Origin: Vogesella mureinivorans
GTDB taxonomy: Bacteria; Pseudomonadota; Gammaproteobacteria; Burkholderiales; Chromobacteriaceae
Direction: 5' to 3'
NCBI RefSeq assembly: GCF_007644035.1
Contig: NZ_VMTV02000464.1
Coordinates: forward strand, 62,001-126,000
Length of the DNA: 64,000 nt
Shown piece by piece: positions 1 to 8,313 of the stretch (position 1 is its first letter; every line of letters begins with the position of its first letter). Under the pieces are notes generated by a model. The model searched no databases and was not told the DNA's origin. It was given only the letters and a program-made list of their open reading frames with translations. The position numbers were made by a program, and so were the translations under genes.

Positions 1-768
1 GCTACCATCGTGGCGCCAGCGCTGGGCGGCCTGCTGTTTGCCTTTGGCGCGCCGTTCAGCTATGGCCTCAATACGCTGATGTTCGTAGCCGGCATGGTGC
101 TGGTGCTGGGTTTGCCGCTGCCGCCGCACGTGGCCGACAGCCGCAAGGTGAGCGTGGATTCGCTGTTGGCCGGCATCCGCTTTATCCGCAGCCGGCCGGA
201 TATCCTGGGGGCCATTTCGCTGGACCTGTTTGCTGTGCTGCTGGGCGGCGCGGTGGCGCTGCTGCCGGTGTTTGCTGCCGACATCCTGCACACCGGCCCG
301 TGGGGCCTGGGCCTGCTGCGCGCCGCACCGGCGGTGGGCGCGCTGGCCATGTCGGTATGGCTGATGCGCCACCCGGTGCAGCGCAGGGTTGGCCGCACGC
401 TGTTTGCCTCGGTGGCGGTGTTTGGCCTGGCCACCATCGGCTTTGGCCTGTCTACCCACTTTTTGCTGTCCTTGCTGGCACTGATGGTGCTGGGGGCGTC
501 CGACATCATCAGCGTGGTGATTCGCGGCACGCTGGTGCAGCTGGAAACGCCGGACGACATGCGCGGGCGCGTGAATGCCGTTAATTCGCTGTTTATCGGT
601 GCGTCCAACCAGCTGGGTGAATTCGAGTCCGGCGTTACCGCCCACCTGTTCGGCACCGTGCCGGCAGTGGTATTGGGCGGGGCAGGTACCCTGGTGGTGG
701 TGGTGCTGTGGATGCGCTGGTTCCCGTCGCTGGTGCAGCGCGACACGCTGGAAGCCCGGCCAGGCTAA
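1..768 (+). CDS. MFS transporter, C-terminal part (truncated by window start)
   Basis: The frame is open from base 1 to the TAA at 766-768, so the 5' end lies outside the window. About 255 residues remain. They hold several hydrophobic segments typical of the C-terminal half of a 12-helix major facilitator, in the style of the MFS_3/EntS-like exporters. A cytoplasmic stretch rich in Arg (VQLETPDDMRGRVNAVNS, about residues 178-195) matches the conserved DDMRGRV loop of that group. The substrate cannot be told. It converges on the next MFS gene with only 21 bp between the stops. Family confidence is good; function is unknown. Confidence 0.85.
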   Translation, partial: ATIVAPALGGLLFAFGAPFSYGLNTLMFVAGMVLVLGLPLPPHVADSRKVSVDSLLAGIRFIRSRPDILGAISLDLFAVLLGGAVALLPVFAADILHTGPWGLGLLRAAPAVGALAMSVWLMRHPVQRRVGRTLFASVAVFGLATIGFGLSTHFLLSLLALMVLGASDIISVVIRGTLVQLETPDDMRGRVNAVNSLFIGASNQLGEFESGVTAHLFGTVPAVVLGGAGTLVVVVLWMRWFPSLVQRDTLEARPG

Positions 769-789
769 GCCGGCCGGGCCGGGCAGGGC

Positions 790-2043
790 TCAGTCGTGCG
801 GCAGGGCCTGCACCGTGTAACCGCCGCGCTGGCGCTGGCGCCACCACAGTACGGCAAACACCACGCTGAGGATGGCTGGCAGCAGGCTGAGCTGGCGCAG
901 CGCGGTGGCGGTGTCGCTGCTATCCATCATTTGCCCTACTACCGGCAGCGCCACCATCACCGACAGCATGCCGGCGCCGCCCATTAGGTTCAGCAGCAGC
1001 GCGCCGCCACGCGGAAACTGTTCGCTGGTGATGGCCAGCATGGTAGGCCAGAAGAAGGTCTTGCCCACGCCGAACAGCGTAGCGCCCAGCAAGGCGGCGC
1101 TGCCGGCCCAGGCCGCATCGGCCGACAAATGCCCCAGCGTGGCCAGGCCGGCCAGTGACAGCAGCGCACTGACGGTGAGGATGGCGTAAGGTGACAGGCG
1201 CTGGAACAGCCAGCCGGCGGCGTACTGGCGCAGCACGAACATCAGGCCGGCGGTATACACCAGGAACAGGATGGTATTGCTGCCCAGCGCCGGCAGCAGG
1301 TCGGCCATGATCTTGGCAAACCACTGGTCCGGTGCCAGCTCGGTGGCGGCGGTCAGCCACATTAGCGCAAACAGCAGCAGGAACAGCGGGCGGCGGGTTT
1401 CGGCCAGCATCTGCCCGGTGCTGACACTGGCGCTGACCCGTTCGGTAGGCGGGTAGTGCAGCGGGGCAATCAGCAGCAGGTAGGCCACCACCGGCACCGC
1501 CACGCTGAGCAGCCGCAGCTGCCAGCCCAGCCCCAGCTGGCCCATGCCCCATGCCACCAGCCCGCCCACGATCAGGCCGCACGGCCACCACGCGTGCAGT
1601 TTGTGCAGCATGCGGCGCTTGTCGTGGCGGTACAGCGTGGCCACCAGCGGGTTGGTCACGCCCTCCACCACGCCCTGTGCAATGCCGGTCAGCAAAAAGC
1701 CCAGGTACAGCACGGTGCTGCCGGTGCTGGCAAACAGGCCACCGCCAGGGTTGGCCGCAGCCGGTACCGGTGCCAGCAGGATCAGCGCGATTCCGCCCAG
1801 GTAGCCGGCGCCAGACAGCAGGTGCAGCCGCTTCATGCCCACCACATCCACGATCAGGCCGCACACCAGTATGCCCAGGGTAAAGCCCCAGAACACCGAC
1901 GACATGGTCAGGCCGATCAGGGCGTTGTTCAGCCCGTAGTCGGCCGCTACCGGCTGCAGGATGTCGGCACGGATGGAAAAGATCATCGACGTCACCATGA
2001 TGGACAGGCAGCTGGCGAGAAACAGGCGTTGTGTGGCGTTCAT
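790..2043 (-). CDS. MFS transporter
   Basis: A protein of 417 residues with about 12 hydrophobic segments and the layout of a sugar- or metabolite-type major facilitator. I chose the ATG at 2043 rather than the longer frame to 2097: an AGGAG lies 7 nt upstream, and the start overlaps the stop of the upstream RidA gene as ATGA, which implies translational coupling. A conserved loop (VDVVGMKRLHLLSG, near residue 65) is the N-terminal MFS signature region. It is the last gene of a likely RidA-MFS pair. The substrate is not identifiable from sequence. Confidence 0.85.
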   Translation of the reverse strand: MNATQRLFLASCLSIMVTSMIFSIRADILQPVAADYGLNNALIGLTMSSVFWGFTLGILVCGLIVDVVGMKRLHLLSGAGYLGGIALILLAPVPAAANPGGGLFASTGSTVLYLGFLLTGIAQGVVEGVTNPLVATLYRHDKRRMLHKLHAWWPCGLIVGGLVAWGMGQLGLGWQLRLLSVAVPVVAYLLLIAPLHYPPTERVSASVSTGQMLAETRRPLFLLLFALMWLTAATELAPDQWFAKIMADLLPALGSNTILFLVYTAGLMFVLRQYAAGWLFQRLSPYAILTVSALLSLAGLATLGHLSADAAWAGSAALLGATLFGVGKTFFWPTMLAITSEQFPRGGALLLNLMGGAGMLSVMVALPVVGQMMDSSDTATALRQLSLLPAILSVVFAVLWWRQRQRGGYTVQALPHD

Positions 2044-2537
2044 GCGGGGTCTCCTGCCATCGCGGTGTCCACGTGGGCAAACAAGTACACCAGGCAAAAG
2101 CCGTCCATCGGCATTACCGGGTTGGTCCAGATCATGCGGGTGTGGCTGCCCTGTTCGCCAAAGACGGCGGCCAGCAGGTCCGATGCGCCATCCAGCGCGC
2201 GCGGGTGCTGGGTGCAGCCCTCGGCCACGTTCAGCACGCCTTCCAGCCGGAAGATGCGGCGCACGCGGCTAAGCTCGCCTACCGCCTGCTTCAGCTGGGC
2301 GATAGCGTTCAGCGCCGCCAGCTGGCAGGCGGCGTAGCCCTGGTCGATGTCCAGCTCCTGGCCCAGGCGGCCCCGGTACAGCAGCTGGCCGTCGCGCCAC
2401 GGGAACTGGCCCGAGGTCATGAAGGTGCACTCCACGATGCACCAGGGCACGTAGTTGCCCAGCGCCGGCGCGGGGCTGGGCAGGGTGAGCCCCATCGCAG
2501 CCAGACGGGCTTCGGGGGTGGGGGTGGAATGTGGCAT
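2040..2537 (-). CDS. RidA (YjgF/YER057c/UK114) family protein
   Basis: A protein of 165 residues that looks like a RidA-superfamily member, the group of trimeric enamine/imine deaminases and related hydrolases. It has the N-terminal LPSPAPALGNYVP stretch and a C-terminal ARG-poor MIWTNPVMPMDG segment, and is longer than the roughly 128 residues of classical RidA, so it belongs to one of the divergent subfamilies. The typical catalytic Arg position is not clearly recognisable, so deaminase activity should not be assumed. Its stop overlaps the start of the downstream MFS gene (ATGA), so the two are probably co-expressed. It may act on a metabolite moved by that transporter. Confidence 0.75.
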   Translation of the reverse strand: MPHSTPTPEARLAAMGLTLPSPAPALGNYVPWCIVECTFMTSGQFPWRDGQLLYRGRLGQELDIDQGYAACQLAALNAIAQLKQAVGELSRVRRIFRLEGVLNVAEGCTQHPRALDGASDLLAAVFGEQGSHTRMIWTNPVMPMDGFCLVYLFAHVDTAMAGDPA

Positions 2538-2583
2538 GTTCTCCTCCTGTTTCTTCTGTGTGGTGGGGTGTTGCGGGGCAGCC

Positions 2584-3501
2584 CTAGCTACCCAGGGTTG
2601 GCCGCAGCCAGCCGGCCAGGGTGTCGGGGTTGGCCGCCAGCCAGGCTTCTGCGGCCTGGTCTTCGCTTTGCCCTTCGCGGTTGATGGCGTAGTCCAGCCC
2701 GGCCACGATACGGTTATCCAGCCGGATGTTGTCCAGCACCTGCAGGTGCGCCGGTGTCAGCCGCGACAGGCGGTCGCTGCGCGCCAGCAGCACGGCGCGG
2801 TCGGTGCCGCCCAGCAGGCCTTTCGGGTCTTGTAGCTCGCGGATGCGGTAGTGCGCGTGCAGGAACTGCGGGTGCCACAGCGGCACGACTACCCAGCGCT
2901 GCGCTGCCACTGCTTGCTCGAAGGCGTCGAAGCATTGCTGCTGGGTGCCGGTCTGGAAGCGGTAGCCGGCGGCGCTCAGGCCGTACTCGTCCATCATGCG
3001 TAGCGAAAAGCGGGTAATGCCAGCACCGGGACCGATGCCCTGGATCAGCGGGGCCATGCGCTGGCGTACCTCGGGCTTCAGCAGGTCGGCCACGCTGCTG
3101 GCCGCGTTGGCCGGCACGTAGTCGGGCACGCCCCATAGCGCGTACGGCTGGTAGTGCAGGCCCAGCTCGCGCGTGGCCACTACCTCGTGCACGCGGTTCT
3201 GGTACACGCCGTGGCTGAACGGCAGCCAGGCCGAGGCCAGCAGGTCGATATCGCCGTTGCGCAGGCGCTCGAAATTGGCCTCATGCAGCGCGTAGCTGCG
3301 CTGCACGCGGTAGCCCAGCCGGGTGAGTACGGCCACCACCACGGCGGCGGTGGCGCGGTGGAAGCTCAGGTCAGTGACGCCCAGCAGCAGCGGCGGGACG
3401 TTGGCCGCAGCCAGCGGCAGCGCCGGCAGCAGGGCGGTGGTGGCGGCCAGTTTCAGCCACTGGCGGCGGCTGGCAGCCGGTAGGCGGCGTGGCGGCTTCA
3501 T
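2584..3501 (-). CDS. Glycine betaine/choline-type ABC substrate-binding protein (OpuAC family), orphan
   Basis: A protein of 305 residues resembling OpuAC/ProX periplasmic binding proteins, which bind quaternary amines through aromatic boxes. The first 33 residues form a signal sequence with an Arg-Arg pair (SRRQWLKLAATTALLP), reminiscent of a Tat signal. The mature part has the family's LGVTDLSFHRATAAVV start and the WVVVPLWHPQFLHAHY segment. No permease or ATPase lies beside it, so it either serves a transporter encoded elsewhere or has another role. It overlaps the end of the upstream VOC gene by 4 bp (ATGA), so the two are translationally coupled. Confidence 0.8.
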   Translation of the reverse strand: MKPPRRLPAASRRQWLKLAATTALLPALPLAAANVPPLLLGVTDLSFHRATAAVVVAVLTRLGYRVQRSYALHEANFERLRNGDIDLLASAWLPFSHGVYQNRVHEVVATRELGLHYQPYALWGVPDYVPANAASSVADLLKPEVRQRMAPLIQGIGPGAGITRFSLRMMDEYGLSAAGYRFQTGTQQQCFDAFEQAVAAQRWVVVPLWHPQFLHAHYRIRELQDPKGLLGGTDRAVLLARSDRLSRLTPAHLQVLDNIRLDNRIVAGLDYAINREGQSEDQAAEAWLAANPDTLAGWLRPTLGS

Positions 3502-3953
3502 GGCGCGATCTCCAGCTGCGGCATCGGTTCGCCCACGATGTGGTCGTCGGGCGAGCAGGGGAAGATCAGTTCGATGGTGACGCCGTTGGGGTCTTGCAGA
3601 AACAGCTGGTGTTCGTTGATCTCCGGCACCACGCGTTCGCGGAACGGCTGCCCCAGCGCCAGCAGGTGTTGCTGGGTGGCGGCCAGCTCGCTGCCGCGCA
3701 GCGACACGTGGTCCAGGCAGCCGCTGCCGCTACCGGTGTCGCGGCTGCCCAGATAGGCCTCCAGCTGGTCTTGCTTGTCGCCCACTTCGGCGATGTGCAG
3801 CACCGGCTGGCTGCCTGCGTACAGCCAGGCACCGGGAAAACGGAAGGCCGGGCGCGGGCCTGGGCTCAGCCCGATAACGTGCTGGTAGAAAGCCACGGTG
3901 GCGGCTAGCGCCGGGGTACGCAAGGTGAAATGATCCAGTCGCTGGATGCTCAT
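3498..3953 (-). CDS. VOC-superfamily (glyoxalase/bleomycin-resistance fold) protein
   Basis: A protein of 151 residues with two beta-alpha-beta-beta-beta units typical of vicinal oxygen chelate enzymes. It begins MSIQRLDHFTLRTPAL, with a metal-ligand-type His at residue 8, and repeats the pattern with CLDHVSLRG near the middle. A Glu close to the end (GVTIELIF) is the usual last metal ligand. Members include dioxygenases, glyoxalases and resistance proteins; this one cannot be assigned further. AGGAG lies 7 nt before the ATG. It is the first gene of a short VOC-OpuAC unit. Confidence 0.8.
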   Translation of the reverse strand: MSIQRLDHFTLRTPALAATVAFYQHVIGLSPGPRPAFRFPGAWLYAGSQPVLHIAEVGDKQDQLEAYLGSRDTGSGSGCLDHVSLRGSELAATQQHLLALGQPFRERVVPEINEHQLFLQDPNGVTIELIFPCSPDDHIVGEPMPQLEIAP

Positions 3954-3967
3954 GACAGGCTCCTGTG

Positions 3968-3995
3968 AAAAGCCGGGCCGCAGCGCGCACCCGGC
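3968..3995 (-). terminator. Probable intrinsic terminator of nemA-nfsB
   Basis: On the minus strand, GCCGGG (3990-3995) can pair with CCCGGC (3972-3977) around a GC-rich loop and is followed by TTTTC. It lies between the nfsB stop and the VOC start. The T-run is short, so this is a moderate call. Confidence 0.45.
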
Positions 3996-4034
3996 AGGGG
4001 CCCGACCCCGTGCGGGGCGCGGGCAAAGGGTGGC

Positions 4035-4688
4035 TTACAGCCGGGTGATGACGCTGTCGGCCGGCAGCCGCGATTTGGGTAGCGCGGCGTTGAAGTCGTC
4101 GGCGGCGCGGTAGCCCAGCGCCACGATCACCGACGGCACCAGGCCGTGCTGGCGCAGGCCTAGCGCCTCGTCCAGCGCCACGGCGTCGAAGCCCTCTATA
4201 GGGCAGGCGTCGATCTCCATGGCGGCCACGCCCAGCAGCAGCATGCCCAGCGCCAGGTACACCTGTTTTTCCATCCAGTGCACGCTGTCGCGCAGCTGGA
4301 AGCGGTGGGCATTTACAAAGTGGCTGCGGCCACGGTGCTGGCCTTCGCGCGCGTCGGCATGGGCAAAGCGGCCGTCCTGGTCTTCTTGTGCCAGCACCTG
4401 CAGCAAGTGGCTGTCGTCGATCTGGGCGCGGGTGCACAGCACTACCACGTGCGAGGCGCGGCGTATCTTGGCTTCGTTAAAGCTGTAGAAGCCCTGGGTG
4501 GCCTGCGCGATGCGCGCCTTGCCCTCGTCGCTGCCGGCAAGGATGAAATGCCATGGCTGGGCGTTGGTGGACGACGGGCTGTAGCGCAGCAGGGTTTCGA
4601 TTTGCGCCAGCTGCGCGGCGTCCAGCCGGCGCTCGGGGTCGAAGGCCTTGGTGGTGTAGCGGCGGAGCAGGTAAGGGGTGATGTCCAT
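4035..4688 (-). CDS. nfsB: Oxygen-insensitive NAD(P)H nitroreductase / dihydropteridine reductase NfsB
   Basis: A protein of 217 residues, the same length as Escherichia coli NfsB and alike throughout. It has the N-terminal RRYTTKAFDP segment, the FMN-contacting YSPSSTNAQPWHFI, a central QEDQDGRFA, and the C-terminal PIEGFDA and LPKSRLPAD motifs. It should be an FMN-dependent two-electron reductase of nitroaromatics, quinones and similar electrophiles. The start is the ATG at 4688; the longer frame to 4943 is low-complexity read-through of the upstream gene. It follows nemA by 16 bp, so the two flavin reductases form an electrophile-detoxification operon. Confidence 0.95.
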   Translation of the reverse strand: MDITPYLLRRYTTKAFDPERRLDAAQLAQIETLLRYSPSSTNAQPWHFILAGSDEGKARIAQATQGFYSFNEAKIRRASHVVVLCTRAQIDDSHLLQVLAQEDQDGRFAHADAREGQHRGRSHFVNAHRFQLRDSVHWMEKQVYLALGMLLLGVAAMEIDACPIEGFDAVALDEALGLRQHGLVPSVIVALGYRAADDFNAALPKSRLPADSVITRL

Positions 4689-4704
4689 GGTGCGGTTCTC
4701 GGTG

Positions 4705-5817
4705 TCAGGCCTGGCGGCCAGGCGGGGTGTAGGGCGGGTAGCGGGTGTAGCCGTCGGCCTGGCCGCCAAACAGCGCGGCAGGGTCGAAATCGGCCAGTGG
4801 CCAGCCGTGTTGCAGCCGTGCCGGCAGGTCGGGGTTGGCGATAAAGGGGCGGCCAAAGGCCACCAGGTCGGCCAGCTTGCTGGCCAGCATGGCTTCGGCG
4901 CGGGCGGCGTCGTAGCGGCCGGCCACGATGAGGGTGCCGGCAAAGCGCTGACGCAGTGCCTGGCGGAACAGCAGGTCTACTTGCGGCGCATCGTCCCAGT
5001 CTGCTTCGGACAGGTGCAGGTAGCCCACGCCCAGCTTGTCCAGCTGCACGGCGGCTTCCAGGATGGTGGGGATGATGTCCGGGCAGGCCATGCCGCGCGC
5101 GGTGATGTAGGGCGCCAGCCGCACGCCGGTACGGGCTGCGCCCACGGCGTCGGCTACCGCACGGCAGACTTCCAGCAAAAAGGCCAGCCGTGCGCGGCGG
5201 CTGCCACCGTAGCGGTCCTGGCGCTGGTTGGACGTGCTGCGCAGGAACTGGTCGATCAGGTAGCCGTTACCGGCGTGGATTTCCACACCGTCGAAACCGG
5301 CTGCCATGGCGTTCAGCGCGGCCTGGCGGTAGTCGGCCACGATGTCGGCGATTTCGCCGCTATCCAGCGCACGCGGTGTCGGGCAGTCCAGCATATGGCC
5401 TTGGCCGTTGGCGTCGGCTACCCACACCTGGGCCTGCGGCGGCAGCGCAGACGGTGCCACCGGCAGGCCGCCGTCGTGGAATACCGGGTGCGACATGCGG
5501 CCAACGTGCCACAGTTGCAGCACGATGCGCCCGCCAGCGGCGTGCACGGCGTCGGTCACGCCGCGCCAGCCGTCAATCTGCGCCTGGCTGTAAATGCCGG
5601 GGGTAAAGCTGTAGCCCTGGCCCTGGCGCGAAATCTGCGTGGCTTCGCTGATGATCAGGCCGGCGCTGGCGCGCTGGGCGTAGTACTGGGCCATCAGCGC
5701 GTTGGGCACGTCGCCGGGCTGGTCGGTACGGCAGCGCGTCATCGGTGCCATCACGATGCGGTTGGGCAGCGGCAAGGCCGGGTGGGAAAGTGGTGAAAAC
5801 AACGACATATCGGGCAT
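4705..5817 (-). CDS. nemA: Old yellow enzyme-type alkene reductase (N-ethylmaleimide reductase)
   Basis: A protein of 370 residues covering the whole FMN-binding TIM barrel of the old yellow enzyme family. The N-terminal ALPLPNRIVMAPMTRCRT, the substrate-site IHAGNGYLIDQFLRS (His and Asn that hold the substrate's carbonyl) and the C-terminal FGRPFIANPDLP phosphate-binding loop are all present. It would reduce activated alkenes, maleimides and nitrate esters with NAD(P)H. The ATG at 5817 has AGGAG 9 nt upstream; MSLF at 5808 is a less likely start. It is divergent from the LysR gene, its probable regulator, with 120 bp between. Confidence 0.93.
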   Translation of the reverse strand: MPDMSLFSPLSHPALPLPNRIVMAPMTRCRTDQPGDVPNALMAQYYAQRASAGLIISEATQISRQGQGYSFTPGIYSQAQIDGWRGVTDAVHAAGGRIVLQLWHVGRMSHPVFHDGGLPVAPSALPPQAQVWVADANGQGHMLDCPTPRALDSGEIADIVADYRQAALNAMAAGFDGVEIHAGNGYLIDQFLRSTSNQRQDRYGGSRRARLAFLLEVCRAVADAVGAARTGVRLAPYITARGMACPDIIPTILEAAVQLDKLGVGYLHLSEADWDDAPQVDLLFRQALRQRFAGTLIVAGRYDAARAEAMLASKLADLVAFGRPFIANPDLPARLQHGWPLADFDPAALFGGQADGYTRYPPYTPPGRQA

Positions 5818-5937
5818 GGTGGCAAGCTCCTGTTGGGGGTTTCCTGCCGGGCAGGAAAACGGTGCTGCTATCATTGCCTTGTATGGAAATTTGAAAAACC
5901 GCGCTGCATTGCAAGCACTTGTGAAGGATTTTTGAAA

Positions 5938-6882
5938 ATGAAGGCGCTGCAGGACCTGGAAATTTTCGTGCTGACCAGTGAAACCGGCAGCCTGTCGGCG
6001 GCAGCGCGGCGGCTGGACCTTACCCCGGCGGCCACCAGTGCGGCGCTGAAACGGCTGGAAGCCGAGCTGGGCGCGGCGCTGTTTGTGCGCTCTACCCGCA
6101 GCCTGCGCCTGACACCGCAGGGCGAGCTGTTCCTGGCGCATTGCCGCCAGGCACTGGCCACGCTCACCGCCGGGCGCGACGCCATCGCCGGCGACGGCAG
6201 CCTGCAGGGCACGCTGCAGCTGTCGCTACCGTCCGACCTGGGGCGGCACCAGCTGCTGGGCTGGCTGGACGATTTCCAGCAGCGCCACCCCGGCGTGACG
6301 CTGCGGGTGCAGCTGTCTGACCGCATGGCCGATGTCTACCGCCAGCCGGTGGACCTGGCTATCCGCTACGGCGTGCCGGGCGATTCCAGCCTGATTGCGG
6401 TGCCGCTGGCGGCCGACAACCGCCGCGTGCTGTGCGCGGCACCGGCCTACTTGCAGCGCGCCGGTGTGCCGCAGCAGCCGGATGATCTGCGCCAGCACAA
6501 TTGCCTGTGCTTCCAGCTGGGCGAGCAGGTGCATCAGCGCTGGCAGTTTTTCCGCTATGGCGTGGCACACAGCGTGCAGGTCAGTGGCAACCGCGTGTCG
6601 GACGACGGCGACGCGGTGCGGCACTGGGCGCTGGCCGGTTACGGCATTGCCTACAAATCGGCGCTGGACGTACTGCCCGACCTGCACGCCGGCCGCCTGG
6701 TGGCACTGTGCCAGCCGTGGCTGGGCGAGCCGGCCCCGCTGCACATGATGTGCGCCGACCGCCGCTTGCTGAACCCGGTGGTGCAGGCGCTGCGCCATTA
6801 TCTGGGCGAGCGTTTGCAAGCGTTCATCACCCATTACCGGGGCGGCCAGGCGGCCAACCCGTCAACCGAGGTACAACCATGA
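5938..6882 (+). CDS. LysR-family transcriptional regulator
   Basis: A protein of 314 residues with a winged helix-turn-helix at residues 1-60 (SLSAAARRLDLTPAATSAAL) and a LysR effector-binding domain from about residue 90, of the DsdC/AaeR-like subgroup. The ATG at 5938 was chosen because it starts at the conserved KALQDLEIFVLT and has AAGGA upstream; the longer frame adds 35 unlike residues. It is divergent from nemA-nfsB, so it probably controls that operon in response to an electrophile. Its stop overlaps the next gene's start (ATGA). The inducer is unknown. Confidence 0.92.
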   Translation: MKALQDLEIFVLTSETGSLSAAARRLDLTPAATSAALKRLEAELGAALFVRSTRSLRLTPQGELFLAHCRQALATLTAGRDAIAGDGSLQGTLQLSLPSDLGRHQLLGWLDDFQQRHPGVTLRVQLSDRMADVYRQPVDLAIRYGVPGDSSLIAVPLAADNRRVLCAAPAYLQRAGVPQQPDDLRQHNCLCFQLGEQVHQRWQFFRYGVAHSVQVSGNRVSDDGDAVRHWALAGYGIAYKSALDVLPDLHAGRLVALCQPWLGEPAPLHMMCADRRLLNPVVQALRHYLGERLQAFITHYRGGQAANPSTEVQP

Positions 6883-7844
6883 ACACACTCCACCCCGCCG
6901 TGGCCGCCTGGCTTGCCCAGGTGAACGCCATCCAGGCGCAAAGGTTGGCCGCAGGCCAGCAAACCACCCCCATCAGCGCGCGCGAGGCTTTAGCCGGGCT
7001 GATTGCCGCCATGGTGCCGGCAGGCCCGGCATTGCCCTGGGTGCAAGAGGCCATGGTGCCGGGCAGCTACCCGGTGCCGGTGCGCATCTACCACCCTGCG
7101 CCGGAGCAGGCGCTGCCGGTGCTGGTGTACTGCCACGGTGGCGGCCACATGGCGGGCAGTGTCAGCAGCTACGACCCGGTATGCCGCCGCCTGGCGCAAG
7201 CCACGCAGCACGTGGTGGTATCGGTGGAGTACCGCCTGGCGCCGGAGTGCCCGTACCCGGCAGCGCTGCAGGATGTCTGCACCGTGCTGCACGGCCTGCG
7301 GCCAACCTTGCAGGCGTGCGGGGCAAACATCGCCGACGGCCTGCCCGTGCTGGCGGGCGATTCCGGCGGTGCCGCGCTGGCCGCTACGGTGGCGCAGTGG
7401 GCGCAGGCCGACGCCAGCCTGGCCATCAGCCGCCTGGTGCTGGTGTATCCCAGCCTGGATTACACCCTGTCGCAGCCTTCCATCCAGGCGCTGGGGCAGG
7501 GCTACCTGCTGGAGGCCGAGCGCATTGGCTGGTATTTCGGCCATTATTTCCGCGAAGGGGGCGACCGCCAGGCCGCCTCGCCGCTGTATGGCGAGCTTGG
7601 CGCGCAGCACGCGCCCACGCAGATCCTCACCGCCGGTTTCGACCCCCTGCACGACGAAGGTCTGGCCTATGCGCGCCAACTGGCCGCGGCCGGGGTGGCG
7701 GTGGATTACCACTGCGCCGCCGACCAGATTCACGCCTATATGCTGCTGGAAGCCCTGGTGCCGGAGGCCTGCGCCGCCGCCTACCAGCGCATAGCCGGTT
7801 TTGTGAACGGCAGCGCTTTACATGCCGCGCCGCCCGTGGTGTGA
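6879..7844 (+). CDS. Alpha/beta hydrolase of the hormone-sensitive lipase family (esterase)
   Basis: A protein of 321 residues. The HSL-family oxyanion motif HGGG lies near residue 89 (VYCHGGGHMAGS) and the nucleophile elbow GDSGGA near residue 167. The acid (AGFDPLHDEG) and histidine (DQIHAY) follow in the usual order, completing a Ser-Asp-His triad. It should be a cytoplasmic carboxylesterase for short acyl esters. It is translationally coupled to the LysR gene through an ATGA overlap. A copy of the dispersed GGTTGGCCGCAG motif lies near its 5' end and another near 7297. Confidence 0.9.
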   Translation: MNTLHPAVAAWLAQVNAIQAQRLAAGQQTTPISAREALAGLIAAMVPAGPALPWVQEAMVPGSYPVPVRIYHPAPEQALPVLVYCHGGGHMAGSVSSYDPVCRRLAQATQHVVVSVEYRLAPECPYPAALQDVCTVLHGLRPTLQACGANIADGLPVLAGDSGGAALAATVAQWAQADASLAISRLVLVYPSLDYTLSQPSIQALGQGYLLEAERIGWYFGHYFREGGDRQAASPLYGELGAQHAPTQILTAGFDPLHDEGLAYARQLAAAGVAVDYHCAADQIHAYMLLEALVPEACAAAYQRIAGFVNGSALHAAPPVV

Positions 7845-7872
7845 TGCGGGCCTTTCAATAAAGGGGGCAGAC

Positions 7873-8226
7873 ATGCGCTACGGTAAAGAAGGCGGGCTGG
7901 TGTACAGCACCGAGCACGGCCAGATGTGCCCCGGCTGCCGCCAGCCGCAGGCGGCCTGTAGCTGCGCCAGCGCGCTGCCAGCGGGTGACGGTGTGGTACG
8001 GGTAAGCTGCCAGCGCAAAGGGCGCGGCGGCAAAACGGTAACGCTGGTGCGAGGTGTGCCGCTGGCCGCTGACGCGCTGGCGGTGCTGGGCAAGCAGCTG
8101 CGCGCCGCGTGCGGCAGTGGCGGTACGGTGAAGGATGGCGATATCGAAATCCAGGGCGACCACGTCGACACGGTGCTGCCCAAGCTGGCTGCGCTGGGCT
8201 ATACGGCAAAGCGCAGCGGCGGCTGA
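7873..8226 (+). CDS. yciH: SUI1/eIF1-like translation factor YciH
   Basis: A protein of 117 residues matching bacterial YciH. The N-terminal part carries two paired-Cys groups (CPGCRQPQ and CSCAS), possibly a small zinc site. The rest is the SUI1 fold, with the RKGRGGKTVTLVRG basic loop that contacts the ribosomal P site in eIF1, and a C-terminal DTVLPKLAALGYTAKRSGG. It is thought to influence start-codon fidelity. It follows the esterase by 28 bp and is closed by a strong terminator. Confidence 0.93.
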   Translation: MRYGKEGGLVYSTEHGQMCPGCRQPQAACSCASALPAGDGVVRVSCQRKGRGGKTVTLVRGVPLAADALAVLGKQLRAACGSGGTVKDGDIEIQGDHVDTVLPKLAALGYTAKRSGG

Positions 8227-8253
8227 ATCCGCCAGCGCACCGGCCCGCACGCA

Positions 8254-8289
8254 ACAAGCCCCTGTCTGCCAGACAGGGGCTTGTCGTTT
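8254..8289 (+). terminator. Intrinsic terminator after yciH
   Basis: A perfect 14-bp stem (8254-8267 with 8271-8284) with a 3-nt loop, followed by a T-rich tail. The stem core AAGCCCCTGTCT recurs in two other terminators in this window (25431 and 48621). Confidence 0.93.
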
Positions 8290-8313
8290 TTACCGCGCCA
8301 ATAGCGGGCCTGG

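Noticed and set aside
4689-4943. N-terminal extension of nfsB.
   Set aside because: The extra 85 residues are antisense-like read-through of nemA sequence; the ATG at 4688 matches NfsB exactly.
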